From: Caballeronia insecticola
GTDB lineage: Bacteria > Pseudomonadota > Gammaproteobacteria > Burkholderiales > Burkholderiaceae
Reading direction: 5' to 3'
Assembly (NCBI RefSeq): GCF_000402035.1
Contig: NC_021295.1
Location: 245,693 to 309,692 of the forward strand
Length of the DNA: 64,000 nucleotides
Shown: positions 34,880 to 43,652 of the stretch, piece by piece
Layout of the letters: every line of letters starts with the position of its first letter
How positions within the stretch are numbered: the stretch's first letter is position 1
Program-made: the position numbers and the translations under genes
Notes under the pieces: model-generated
What the model was told of the DNA's origin: nothing
What the model saw: only the letters and a program-made list of their open reading frames with translations
Databases searched by the model: none

Positions 34880-36292
34880 ATGAACGCCAGCACGGCTCAA
34901 CGCGTTCATCCGTCCGGACTTGCCCATTCGCGAATTGAGGCAATGCTGGAGGCGCCCATCGCCCCGCTCCTGATTCGCATGGCAGGGCCAAACATGCTCA
35001 TGATGCTGGCCCAGTCGTCGACTGGACTCGTAGAGACATGGTTTCTCGCGAAACTCGGAACCGATGTGCTCGCCGGCGTCGCCGTGGTCGTCCCCTTGCT
35101 GATGCTGATGCAAAACATGTCGCACGGATCGATGGGCGGCGGAATCGCTTCAGCCGTTGCCCGCGCGTTGGGAGCGAAGCACGCTGCGCTGCTGGACGAA
35201 CTGGCGCGTCACGCTTTGGCGATGAACATCGCTATCGGCGCGCTCTTTTCGATTTGCCTGCTTTCCATCGGACGTCCTCTGTACCAGGAACTCGGTGCGC
35301 ACGGAAACGCGCTCGAGGCCGCAACCAGCTATGGGCGCATCCTGTTTGCGGGACTTCCATTCATGTGGGCCATGAATGCCTTTGCAGGCGTGATCCGCGG
35401 AACGGGCAACATGGCCGTGCCGGGTGCGGTGATCTGCGGTGGTGCGGTGCTGCTCGTGCCTCTGTCGCCTTGCCTCATATTCGGTCTGGGTCCGCTGCCG
35501 CAGCTTGGTGTCGCGGGTGGAGCCTTCGCGCTGGACATCTATTATGCGGTGGGCACGCTGATCCTCGGCGCGTATTGCGTCAGCGGCCGCAACCCGGCGC
35601 GCCTGGTTCCAGGCAAGCTGCGCTGGGGTCCGATGCGAGACATTCTGACGGTTGGCGCCTTCGCATGCATCAATCCCGTTCTGACCAATACCTTGATGGC
35701 GGTGACCGGAGCAGCGGTAGGAGCCACTGCGGGCACCGCCGCGCTCGCGGGTTATGCCACTGCTACCCGCCTCGAGTATCTGCTGGTTCCACTGGCCTTC
35801 GGCCTGGGCGCCCCCATCGTCGCGCTGGTGGGAGCGAACCTCGGAGCCGGCCAACACCAGCGTGCCTTGAGAATCGCGTTCGTCGGCGGCCTGCTCGGAT
35901 TCGCGGTGACGGAATGCATAGGCATTTGCGCAGCGTTGTGGCCAAGAGCCTGGCTTGGTTTGTTCGGAACCAGCGAACCGATGTTGCAAACCGGCGCGAC
36001 GTGTTTGCGCATCCTCGGGCCATTTTATGGTTTCTTCGGACTCGGGCTGTCCCTTTACTTCGCGGCACAGGGTGCCGGCCGCTTGAAGTGGCCCCTCGCC
36101 GCAAGCGCGGTTCGCCTCGCGCTCTATGCCGGCGTCGGGGCCTGCGCATTGCGAGTCACGCACTCGCTTCCCTGTTTCTTCGCTTTCGGCGCCGCCGCGA
36201 TGCTTGCATATGGCGGGATCAATCTTTGGTCGGTCACGACGGGCCGCTGGCTTGGACGAATGAGCGCCACATCGAAGCTGCGGGATTCTTAG
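34880..36292 (+). CDS. MATE family efflux transporter
   Basis: A 470-residue protein with twelve membrane segments. The MATE (PF01554) features are visible: a start in which IAPLLIRMAGPNMLMMLAQ leads into helix 1, VETWFLAKLGTDVLAG after it, GVIRGTGNMAVPGAV between helices 4 and 5, and the repeat half ILTVGAFACINPVLTN. It would export cationic drugs or metabolites with Na+ or H+. A GAGG ribosome site precedes the ATG. It lies 135 bp after the DHA2 exporter and 96 bp before a third exporter, all on the plus strand. Confidence 0.9.
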   Translation: MNASTAQRVHPSGLAHSRIEAMLEAPIAPLLIRMAGPNMLMMLAQSSTGLVETWFLAKLGTDVLAGVAVVVPLLMLMQNMSHGSMGGGIASAVARALGAKHAALLDELARHALAMNIAIGALFSICLLSIGRPLYQELGAHGNALEAATSYGRILFAGLPFMWAMNAFAGVIRGTGNMAVPGAVICGGAVLLVPLSPCLIFGLGPLPQLGVAGGAFALDIYYAVGTLILGAYCVSGRNPARLVPGKLRWGPMRDILTVGAFACINPVLTNTLMAVTGAAVGATAGTAALAGYATATRLEYLLVPLAFGLGAPIVALVGANLGAGQHQRALRIAFVGGLLGFAVTECIGICAALWPRAWLGLFGTSEPMLQTGATCLRILGPFYGFFGLGLSLYFAAQGAGRLKWPLAASAVRLALYAGVGACALRVTHSLPCFFAFGAAAMLAYGGINLWSVTTGRWLGRMSATSKLRDS

Positions 36293-36388
36293 CGCCAGGC
36301 CGGAATCACATTGCGCCGCGGACGGCCTCTCCGGCGAATCCGCTTTACATTGCCCATAATCACGGCTATTGCAACGCGAGCGATAGAA

Positions 36389-37603
36389 ATGCGAATGACC
36401 GCTGCCTCCCGACTGACGACATCGACGCGCTCGTTTTTTTTCGTGGCCGCAGCGTTCTCGATCATCATGATCGGCGCCACACTGCCCACCTCGATCTATC
36501 GTTTCTACGAACAACGCTACGCGTTTCCTCCGACCACGATCACGGTCATTTTCGCCTGTTACGCGTTAGGCGCACTTGCAGCGCTTCTGATTGCAGGGAA
36601 CTGGTCAGATCAACTCGGCCGGCGCAGCATGTTGCTGTGGGGACTGGTCGCATCTGCCGCGTCAGGTGTCGAATTTCTCGTGGCCGACGGACTGCCGGCG
36701 CTCATGCTCGGCCGAGTGTTGTCCGGGATCTCGGCAGGCATCTTTACGGGCACCGCGACCGTCGCGGTAATCGAGCAGGCTCCCCAGAAATGGCAGCGAC
36801 AAGCGACGTTCGCCGCTACCGCGTCCAACGTGCTTGGATTGGGGCTGGGACCCGTCTTGAGCGGTGTTTTAGTGGATTTGTGCCCGTGGCCGACGCGCCT
36901 GTCGTTCGCCGTTCATTTGGCGCTCGTAGTCTTGGGAATGTTCTTCATCATCCGGGCACCCGAGACGGCGAAACTCCCTGATCGAGCGCATCTGCGCATG
37001 CAATGCATATCGTTACCGCCCGAAGTTCGCACGATATTCGTACCGGCGGCGCTCGCCGGCTTCTCGGGTTTTGTCGTGCTGGGATTCTTTACGGCAGTGT
37101 CGCCTCAACTCGCTCGTACCTTGCTCGGATTCAAGAGCGGCGCGGCGATCGGCGGCACGATCTTCTTGTTCTTCGTATTCTCGGCACTGGGTCAGGCGGC
37201 TCCGGCACACATCCCCTTCCGCGTCCGGCTCGCGATAGGATGTGGTGGACTTATCCTCGGGCTCGTGTGCATGGCCGCATGCGTTCAGTGGACCTCGCCC
37301 TTCCTGCTTTTCATGGGCGTGATCCTTGCGGGGATGGGCCAAGGCGTCAGCTTCCGCGCGAGCTTGAGCGAACTTGCCTCGAAGAGTCCCCTTCAACAGC
37401 GCGCCGGTGTGATCTCGAGCTTCTTTGTGGTGCTCTTTGTCGCCCTTTCGATACCTGTCATTGCGGTCGGATTCGTGATCCAGCACGAAGGCATCAGACT
37501 CGCCACATTACTCTTTGCGTGGCTCACGACCGCCGTCGTGGTTGTCGCGCTCGCGATGCTATTGCGACGTGAGGGCGAGCAACCCTCGAGAGGAATCGTT
37601 TGA
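36389..37603 (+). CDS. MFS transporter
   Basis: About 404 residues from the ATG at 36389; the frame is open upstream to 36311 but that part is not membrane-like. About twelve helices are predicted. Motif A reads GNWSDQLGRRSMLLWG, and PTSIYRFYEQRYAFPPTTITVIFACYALG is the first helix pair. It is the last of three consecutive exporter genes. No strong ribosome site is seen. A carrier for a toxic compound or sugar export is likely, but the specificity cannot be read. Confidence 0.85.
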   Translation: MRMTAASRLTTSTRSFFFVAAAFSIIMIGATLPTSIYRFYEQRYAFPPTTITVIFACYALGALAALLIAGNWSDQLGRRSMLLWGLVASAASGVEFLVADGLPALMLGRVLSGISAGIFTGTATVAVIEQAPQKWQRQATFAATASNVLGLGLGPVLSGVLVDLCPWPTRLSFAVHLALVVLGMFFIIRAPETAKLPDRAHLRMQCISLPPEVRTIFVPAALAGFSGFVVLGFFTAVSPQLARTLLGFKSGAAIGGTIFLFFVFSALGQAAPAHIPFRVRLAIGCGGLILGLVCMAACVQWTSPFLLFMGVILAGMGQGVSFRASLSELASKSPLQQRAGVISSFFVVLFVALSIPVIAVGFVIQHEGIRLATLLFAWLTTAVVVVALAMLLRREGEQPSRGIV

Positions 37604-37633
37604 GGTTCGCAAGCGGCCAGATCGAAGCGATCT

Positions 37634-37807
37634 TTAGCGAATCCAAATCGATCCGGGCTGACCCGAGATCATGCTGACACTGCCGGCCCTGATCTGCGGT
37701 GTCTCGGCTCGCGCTTTCATATAGGCGAAGTACGCCGCGCTGGCAACGAGAATGAGCGCGAGGCGCTTCAGGGTTCTCTGAATCAACTCTTTGCGGGTGT
37801 CTTTCAT
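37634..37807 (-). CDS. Small membrane-anchored protein, hypothetical
   Basis: A 57-residue frame from ATG at 37807 (MKDTRKELIQRTLKRL, then ALILVASAAYFAYMKA, a single membrane helix at about 14-32, and a short polar tail). The positive-inside start and single helix look like a genuine small bitopic protein, but there is no strong ribosome site and I recognise no family. An 18-residue longer form from 37861 is less likely. It is convergent with the MFS gene. Confidence 0.4.
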   Translation of the reverse strand: MKDTRKELIQRTLKRLALILVASAAYFAYMKARAETPQIRAGSVSMISGQPGSIWIR

Positions 37808-38301
37808 CGGTTTGATTAGTGTAATCCAACGGATTGATCGATATGAATGTCGGAATTCCACACCTTTTCTGATGGCCAGACAATTAGACGAAAGTATCGG
37901 CTTTCATCGTGTCGGCCACCGTACCCTATTTACGTGCTCTGAAGATATCTACGGATATGTAATCAGGCTCGCGCGACATCCGGTCGCTCAGGACGATTAA
38001 ATCAGGCGCTTGGACTACAGTTCTATCGGCATTCTTCGTCGATTTGCAACTGTCATTTCATCCTTCACACATAGAAAACGGCGACCTACGTCCTAAACTT
38101 GAACCCAGAGTTTGAGCGTCCTGTCGCCGAGTCATGGTTGATATCAACGGCTCACGCGAACCGGTAGACGCATCAGATGTCCTTAAACCTTCGCTAAAGC
38201 TGGCTTGTCGGTTCGAAAGCACGCTGCGCGGTCTGACATGGATTGCAAGAACATCGTACCGTCACTGGTTCGATCGCTCGAGCATCTGATCGGGTTTTCA
38301 A
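37808..38301. other. No gene recognised
   Basis: About 490 bp with only short, unconvincing frames, AT-richer than the surroundings. It separates the efflux region from the small-gene region on the right. Confidence 0.55.
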
Positions 38302-38760
38302 ATGTTACGCACATTGATAAGCGTTGTCGCAGCGATCGCCTTGATCGCCCTTTACCTTGCGCCTTCTATAATTGCCGATGTTCAAGGCAGGAAGGACGCT
38401 TTCCTTCTCACGGTCGTCAATATTCTTCTCGGTTGGACCGTGATCGGCTGGTTCGGTGTGTTTTTCTGGGCACGCCATCCGGTTACCGATAAGCGGCTTA
38501 GGAACTTCGCGAAGCGGGCCGCGCGTGCGACCGCAAAAGCAACCATTGACGCTCTCGTGCTGCGGGTTGGAAGCGGCGCGGGCACTATCGGGCGATTGGG
38601 CCATCGGCTGGTGCCGATCGCAACACGCGTCGCCGTCCGAACGAACCAATCGGGCAGGGGCTCGGCCCTATCGCAAATCAATGAGATCGCGGGTACGTTC
38701 GCACCGGTTGCTCGCGGCTCGAAACCAATCATGTCGGGAACGGTGCATCGAGGAAACTAG
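38302..38760 (+). CDS. Superinfection-immunity (Imm) domain membrane protein
   Basis: A 152-residue protein. Two helices at about residues 5-24 (LISVVAAIALIALYLAPSII) and 35-56 (FLLTVVNILLGWTVIGWFGVFFWA) match the PF14373 family named after phage T4 Imm, which blocks DNA entry of related phages. The NILLGWTVIGW segment is the most characteristic. A basic C-terminal 90 residues follows, longer than the T4 protein (83 residues). It is probably a bacterial membrane protein with this domain and not prophage remains, since no other phage genes are near. Its role is unproven. Confidence 0.75.
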   Translation: MLRTLISVVAAIALIALYLAPSIIADVQGRKDAFLLTVVNILLGWTVIGWFGVFFWARHPVTDKRLRNFAKRAARATAKATIDALVLRVGSGAGTIGRLGHRLVPIATRVAVRTNQSGRGSALSQINEIAGTFAPVARGSKPIMSGTVHRGN

Positions 38761-38814
38761 TTCGGTGCCGCGACCGCTTGTGCTCAATCACCAATACACT
38801 CCAGGAGTTCGACC

Positions 38815-39018
38815 ATGAACATGCCACTCAATGAAATTCAGATCCATTCGCTCGCTTTCTACCTCTGGGAGAATGACGGCAGTCCTGCGGGGCAGGCACA
38901 CAAGTACTGGGAAAAGGCTTTGAAGCAACTCGAAGGCAAGACTATTCATTCAGGGAATGGAAAGGTCGGCGGGAGAGCCACCGCACTGTCGGAGGAAGAC
39001 ACGACTTGCGAGGCTTGA
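38815..39018 (+). CDS. DUF2934 domain-containing protein
   Basis: A 67-residue protein carrying IHSLAFYLWENDGSPAGQAHKYWEKA, the DUF2934 (PF11154) core (A-Y-LWE-x-G-P-G-A-x-x-HW). It follows the Imm-domain gene by 55 bp on the same strand and has AGGAG a few bases before ATG. The family is short, acidic to neutral, often found in proteobacterial stress or plasmid regions, and of unknown function. Confidence 0.82.
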   Translation: MNMPLNEIQIHSLAFYLWENDGSPAGQAHKYWEKALKQLEGKTIHSGNGKVGGRATALSEEDTTCEA

Positions 39019-39475
39019 GCCAGAACTTCCCAATCGTGCACGTATTGGGTTTCCCTGGACGCTTTGGGAGGCGAGTTCCCGCTGCCTAACTGCTCCATAT
39101 CTGAATCGCAGCAAATGTACGCCCGACTCGCCGGTTTTCCGTTCTCGTATGTAGTCTTTTGAACGGCAACCGTACGTCCATGGGTTCAGTTGAGGAAGAA
39201 CTTTTCCTGGACCTTGACTGGGTCTCAGTCGATAGAACCGCATGTGAAATCAGATCGGGGGAGGAACGTCTCGGCGCCCTGTCCGCGCACAATTTCAGCC
39301 GGCTGTTCACAAACGGTGTGCAAAGAAGAACTCACCAGACTACATTCCTCTCGTGAAGTGAATGTGATCTTCTTCCCGAAGCGAGACGCAATAACGACGC
39401 GACCGAATAAACCTCGATAGACTTGAGGTAGTGTGTCGGACAAGCAAATCGATATCCGCAACAGAAGCAAGCGAG
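39019..39475. other. No gene recognised
   Basis: About 460 bp without a supportable coding frame or clear hairpin with a U-run. Confidence 0.5.
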
Positions 39476-39778
39476 ATGGAGAGTGTGCATCGCTACCCTT
39501 CTCGAACCGCGCTCGTGTTGAGCGTCGCGGCTTGCTCATGTTGCGTCTTTTCGACTGCCGCTCAATCTTGGGAAGTCGCGCCGCAAGCAAACGCCAGCGC
39601 GGCAGCTGCGGTTGTCGTGAGTCCGGTTTCTCAAACCGTGATCCTGGGGATCAGCGGTTCAACATCGGCAATGCGAAAAAGCGCGTGGCCGGCGCTAGTG
39701 GATTCGCTGTGCGAAGCTATGAAACTGGCTGCGGAGAACGATGATCGGGTGCTGATCGAGGAGATCGGGCGGCACTAG
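39476..39778 (+). CDS. Possible small exported protein, hypothetical
   Basis: A frame of 100 residues from the ATG at 39476: MESVHRYPSRTALVLSVAAC then SCCVFSTAAQS, which resembles a signal peptide with a Cys-rich end, followed by an alanine-rich linker and a helical C-terminus (PALVDSLCEAMKLAAENDD). I recognise no family. The open frame runs back to 39431 with no better start. Another frame overlaps it (39433-39744), so the call is tentative. Confidence 0.35.
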   Translation: MESVHRYPSRTALVLSVAACSCCVFSTAAQSWEVAPQANASAAAAVVVSPVSQTVILGISGSTSAMRKSAWPALVDSLCEAMKLAAENDDRVLIEEIGRH

Positions 39779-39892
39779 CTCCCACAGATGGCTGCATAGC
39801 GCTTGCTCCCGCCCCGTCATAGAGGCTATGAACCAGCAACAGCGCGGGCATGAGGCATTATCCCGGCAAACGAAGCCACACCCGCGACTCCC

Positions 39893-40165
39893 TTATCGGG
39901 CTGGCGCAGAAATGGTCACCGAGTATTGTCGACCAAGGCTTACGCCCCCCTTCGGCCCGATACCGTAATCGCCGAAACGGCGGTTCTGCTGTGCGAGAGC
40001 GAGAGGTTGGAGCTTCTGTTCAGCAGAGGAGGGATAGCCTATCCCTTCTTGCGTCAGTTGCGCTCTTACGTCCGGGCTTGCCGATGGCTGAGTCGATTGT
40101 GCGAACGAAGGCGAGGAGACTATTGCCATCACGACTGCAGTGACAAGCGCACTAATGGATTTCAT
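39893..40165 (-). CDS. Small exported protein, DUF4148-like
   Basis: A 90-residue protein with a clear signal peptide (MKSISALVTAVVMAIVSSPS, then FAQS) and a short mature part with DVRAQLTQEGIGYPSSAEQKLQPLALAQQN, which is weakly like the small DUF4148-type proteins common in Burkholderia. A GAGAGG ribosome site is found before the ATG. It is the second such gene in the window. No function can be assigned. Confidence 0.65.
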   Translation of the reverse strand: MKSISALVTAVVMAIVSSPSFAQSTQPSASPDVRAQLTQEGIGYPSSAEQKLQPLALAQQNRRFGDYGIGPKGGVSLGRQYSVTISAPAR

Positions 40166-40375
40166 GACTGCCTCTCTGATCGATTGACTAGCGTTATCCG
40201 AGCGGTGATCGCTCAGCGAAGTCTAGGCTCGATACCGATGCAGATCGATATTGAATCAAACAAGGCACAATTGTCATCTCACGTCCCCTGAACACGGATG
40301 GATTCACCATGTCCAGGCGGCGAGCCTGCTTTCGATATCAGCCGACAGCGAACCTGCCCTCCTGGCTGTCTCGCC

Positions 40376-41071
40376 TCAGATGAAGTCCGTCGATGACTTT
40401 ACCTCGACCAGATGTTCGCTGATATCGACGACGCTGGCGCGGATAACGACCTCCTTGATAGTGTCCTTCTTTCCGCGCATCTTCTGCCACGTCGTGTATT
40501 CGGTTCCCGCAAGCTTCGTGAATGTCTGAAGACCCCTACGCGCGGGCCGTCGGATGGTCGAGCCCGAGTTGATCGCTGAGATTTCGCATTGCTCGAAGTG
40601 TGCCGAGACCAAACCAAGCGTATCAACAACCATGACGGCGCGATTCACCCCCCGGCGCGAGGTAGCCTGCAGGTGGCTACAGAGATGCTTCACATCAGGC
40701 CAGAAAAAGACTCGTCGGCTCAGAATGTCCAGCCAGGAACCAACCGTGAGTCCGTCATCGAGGCATGACTCCAGAGCCTTTTCGCTCAGAGGAATGTTAT
40801 CGGAGATCGTAGCGCGTCCGTGCACCGGATGCTCGATCGTCATATCGGTGCGTCGAATCTTTCCATAAACATCATTTCGACTTTCCTCCGACAATTCGAA
40901 AAGATGTACGAGATCTCTCGTCGTGAGCAAGCCGTGCTTCCTGATACCTGCAAGCGCTTCCGGTCGCGTCGAGTGAAACAGAACAGGGTGCTTCCTCGCA
41001 ATTTCCTGAGGTGACATTCGATGCACTATCCTTGAATCTACGATATCCCGAATCAGTTGCCGATCGGACAA
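40376..41071 (-). CDS. DUF7002 family protein (ADP-ribosyltransferase-like N-terminus)
   Basis: A 231-residue soluble protein. LFHSTRPEALAGIRKHGLLTTRDLVHLFE at residues 31-59 has the H-x-T-...-I-x-x-x-GL pattern seen at the start of DarT-like and RNA 2'-phosphotransferase/ART-fold domains. HPVHGRATISDNIPLSEKAL and a VFFWPDVKHL stretch, with INSGST near residue 176, are typical of the DUF7002 family. The fold suggests NAD-dependent ADP-ribosyl transfer, but this is not shown. No antitoxin-like partner (macrodomain) is adjacent. The 290 bp between it and the next frame are empty. The start codon has no clear ribosome site. Confidence 0.7.
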   Translation of the reverse strand: MSDRQLIRDIVDSRIVHRMSPQEIARKHPVLFHSTRPEALAGIRKHGLLTTRDLVHLFELSEESRNDVYGKIRRTDMTIEHPVHGRATISDNIPLSEKALESCLDDGLTVGSWLDILSRRVFFWPDVKHLCSHLQATSRRGVNRAVMVVDTLGLVSAHFEQCEISAINSGSTIRRPARRGLQTFTKLAGTEYTTWQKMRGKKDTIKEVVIRASVVDISEHLVEVKSSTDFI

Positions 41072-41362
41072 GCGTCGGAAGTTTCCACGATCACGAGACT
41101 TGCGAGGCGCTCAAGATCGGAATTCGGTTTCGACCTGATGGTCATTTCCGCAAGGTCTTCACGACAATTCTCTATCGCCACACATTCTAGTCTTTAGCGT
41201 GATGCGTGGATCTCTATTAGGCGTGTGATTGTACGCCACAATCATCAAGATCGCGGGTTCCCCCGGAAGCATCATAGAGACTGGGCCAACGCCTGCTCTC
41301 GTATCGTCCTTGCGTCTGTCCACCCAGGTCAACCGTTGAGCAGGCTCGTCGCTCTCCAGCGA

Positions 41363-41698
41363 TCAGCATGCGAGCCAGCGGTCGAGCCGGCGCCTTGCGG
41401 CGGACTTTCGAAGCGCCGTGAACGGAATTCGGATTTCGTTGAGCTCGAGGTCGCGGCGATCGATCGCTCGCAGTGTCGCTCTGAGCCGCTCTATCGCCAA
41501 AAATGGTCGTCCTCTGCCGGCGTAACTTCGTGCCAGATTCAAGCCATGCATGAGTTCCGGAGATCGATCCAGGCCCGACTCCAGAGCGCTCGCGAGGTTC
41601 AGTACCTGGCGCACGTAGTAGTGCGTTTCCCGCTCGCCCGCGAGACGCGCACGCCGTTGAATGCCTTCGACCAGTGCCAGCGCGTTGCCGAGTATCAT
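41363..41698 (-). CDS. Hypothetical helical protein
   Basis: A 111-residue frame from ATG at 41698 with regular amphipathic helices (MILGNALALVEGIQRRARLA, HYYVRQVLNLASALESGL, LMHGLNLARSYAGRGR) and a basic end. I recognise no family. The helical periodicity and lack of odd codons make it more gene-like than the frames around it, but the start lacks a strong ribosome site. Confidence 0.35.
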   Translation of the reverse strand: MILGNALALVEGIQRRARLAGERETHYYVRQVLNLASALESGLDRSPELMHGLNLARSYAGRGRPFLAIERLRATLRAIDRRDLELNEIRIPFTALRKSAARRRLDRWLAC

Positions 41699-42079
41699 CG
41701 CGTCACTCCCACGGTTAAGAGTGCATCAAATCGGAACGACAGCAAGCGTGGCCGGGAGATCGGACCCGATCAGCCTTCCCGGCGATCGAACACGTCCAGA
41801 AGCCTTTGCCTGGTGGCGGGAACGGTCGTCTGACTTGTCACGGCGGCGATTTCGGTCTGCGTGTTCTCGCCGTGGTTATCCGTGACGCTCATGCCACCGG
41901 AATTGTCGATTTCCCAGGCGAGGCGCTCCCGGTCTCTTCGCTTCGACCATCGCTTTAACGTACGGCTGATTGAGCGGCTTCCGAGCACGGATCGATCCCC
42001 TGATTCTTCCGGCAGGATGAGACGGTTCCGGACTGCGCGGTGCGCGATTTGTTCACAGGCCGGGCCTCGGTTCGCGCGC
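41699..42079. other. No confident gene; a long minus-strand frame overlaps the DUF3331 gene
   Basis: A minus-strand frame from 42255 to 41770 covers most of this stretch and the end of the DUF3331 gene in another frame. Its C-terminal half (SRTLKRWSKRRDRERLAWEI and later) reads more like protein than the start. It may be a small real gene with an internal start, or chance. No family was recognised. Confidence 0.3.
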
Positions 42080-42574
42080 TCAAGCCTGTTCCGGGATGCA
42101 GGCACTGTGCGTCGCTTCAGCGAGAACACCGTCCTCCCGGACTTCCGCGCGGATCGGGCCTCGTTCGAGCTGTTCCATCGCCGCAGCGAGGATCGAGAAT
42201 GTCGCGTTCCTTGGGTTACGTCCCCGCAACCGAGGACGATAGACTCGGTCGCCACGCTGAATGCTTGCGCCAGTCAAAGCGCAGACCGTCTTACGGCGCG
42301 AAACCTGCAGTATCCATTGCTGGTCCCCGTACCTGCCCAATGTCGCATCGCGCCAGCATAGCGAGACTTCCTTCGACGAGGACCGCTCGAGGATCGATAC
42401 GAGCGCTGACGGCGAAGTGTCGCGCTCGCGCGTTCGCAGCGTCGGTATATCCAGCACTCGATGCGGGGCGGAGCATCCACCTGCATCGCGGCTCGTTTCG
42501 CCGTTGAAATCACTCGACGAGACCTGCGCAAGCAGCTTTAATGTCTGCTCCCATGCACTGAATTGAGCTTCCAT
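42080..42574 (-). CDS. DUF3331 domain-containing protein
   Basis: A 164-residue protein from ATG at 42574, preceded by GGAGACTCGA. The core VSLCWRDATLGRYGDQQWILQ, RRKTVCALTGASIQRGDRVYRPRL is diagnostic of DUF3331 (PF11811), which looks like a short zinc-free treble-clef-like module and occurs almost only in Burkholderia and relatives, often in several copies. It has unknown function. The frame continues upstream to 42595 but the ribosome site fixes the start. Confidence 0.82.
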   Translation of the reverse strand: MEAQFSAWEQTLKLLAQVSSSDFNGETSRDAGGCSAPHRVLDIPTLRTRERDTSPSALVSILERSSSKEVSLCWRDATLGRYGDQQWILQVSRRKTVCALTGASIQRGDRVYRPRLRGRNPRNATFSILAAAMEQLERGPIRAEVREDGVLAEATHSACIPEQA

Positions 42575-43050
42575 TCGAGTCTCCGTTGACCTCATGTGGG
42601 GAGTCGATCGACAACAACGGCGTGCGCTCGAAGCTGCTCATTCGAACGTGCGATGCGAGCGCCCGACTTTCATCGGGCGTCGAGGATCCGGCCAGATGTG
42701 CTCTGCTGGCGTGATCGATTCCGTCCTCTCGCGCGGGTGTCGGCGTGCGGGGTATCACCCGCGTATTCGCCGGCGACAGCATCAATCGCGACGATGCAGT
42801 CTGGCACGGCCCCGTCCTTCCCACAATTAGACCAAGGTAGCGGATTCGGGCGTTCCGGCACCGGAAGCCATACGCACGTCTGCGGATTCGTCGCCGCCAA
42901 CACGCAGTCGTGTACGCGAGTGTCCAAGTCTTTGCGAGCAAAGCGCGGAGTTCGATGCTTTGCACTCCGGCCGCGTAATGCATCCCTTCTGAATTATCGG
43001 TATCATCCAGATTAAGTGTTATCCGTTCATTTCGGGGACTGGGAGCGATC
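42575..43050. other. No confident gene
   Basis: About 475 bp containing only mutually overlapping short frames on both strands. A minus-strand 85-codon frame (42670-42927) is rich in Cys, Trp and Pro but lacks any family match. A GGGAG ribosome site of the next gene lies at its right end. Confidence 0.45.
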
Positions 43051-43614
43051 GTGCCGTACTCTTACAAAGTGATGTCTTCGCCCGTTGGCAAGTTGACGCT
43101 CGTCGCGCGTGAAGCCGCGTTGGCGGCGATCCTTTGGGAGCGAGAGCGCCCCGGCCGCGTGCGACTTGGAGAAATGGTCGAGTCTGGCGACGACCGATTC
43201 CTCGGAACCGTGGAGAGCCAGCTGAACGAGTATTTCGCCGGCCAGCGGGACCGATTCGACGTGCCCTTGCACTTCGAGGGAACGGAGTTTCAAAGGGCCG
43301 TCTGGACCGCCCTGCTGCAAATCCCGTATGGCGAAACGAGAACGTACGGTGAAATCGCTAGCCAGATTCGTCGACCAACGGCCGTACGCGCCGTCGGTGC
43401 TGCGAACGGTCGCAATCCAATTTCGATTATTGCGCCATGCCATCGGGTTATCGGCGCATCGGGAGAACTGACCGGATTCGCGGGTGGTCTGCCGGCGAAA
43501 GAAACGCTTCTGTCACTGGAAGGCGCACGCTGGGGCTCTGCAAGACACGCGGCTCATTCCGTCACGAATCCGCAGGGCCAGACTGGCGCCCTGCAATTGC
43601 CGCTTCTTCCCTAG
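43051..43614 (+). CDS. ogt: Methylated-DNA--protein-cysteine methyltransferase (Ogt)
   Basis: A 187-residue protein starting at GTG 43051 (GGGAG upstream). The DNA-binding helix RAVWTALLQIPYGETRTYGEIA and the active-site IIAPCHRVIGASGELTGFAGG contain the methyl-acceptor Cys and the conserved Tyr/Arg features. It removes methyl from O6-methylguanine by suicide transfer. An N-terminal half of about 85 residues is present, making it Ogt-like. The next gene, a thiolase, follows after 38 bp on the same strand. Confidence 0.94.
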   Translation: MPYSYKVMSSPVGKLTLVAREAALAAILWERERPGRVRLGEMVESGDDRFLGTVESQLNEYFAGQRDRFDVPLHFEGTEFQRAVWTALLQIPYGETRTYGEIASQIRRPTAVRAVGAANGRNPISIIAPCHRVIGASGELTGFAGGLPAKETLLSLEGARWGSARHAAHSVTNPQGQTGALQLPLLP

Positions 43615-43652
43615 CGAACTCCAAACTCTGTCGCTCAATCAAAGGAGCTTTG

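Noticed and set aside
35038..36981. A 647-codon plus-strand open frame across the MATE and MFS genes
   Set aside because: Its composition is Arg/Ser/His-rich and it lies out of phase with two well-supported exporters.
42596..43015. A 139-codon plus-strand frame before ogt
   Set aside because: It has shadow-like composition and competes with several overlapping frames; no family resemblance.
37604..43050. Prophage or integrative element
   Set aside because: Apart from an Imm-type domain no integrase, capsid, attachment repeat or tRNA was found.
43437..43652. N-terminal extension of the thiolase
   Set aside because: It overlaps ogt in another frame, while AAAGGAG and the conserved start at 43653 fix the real start.
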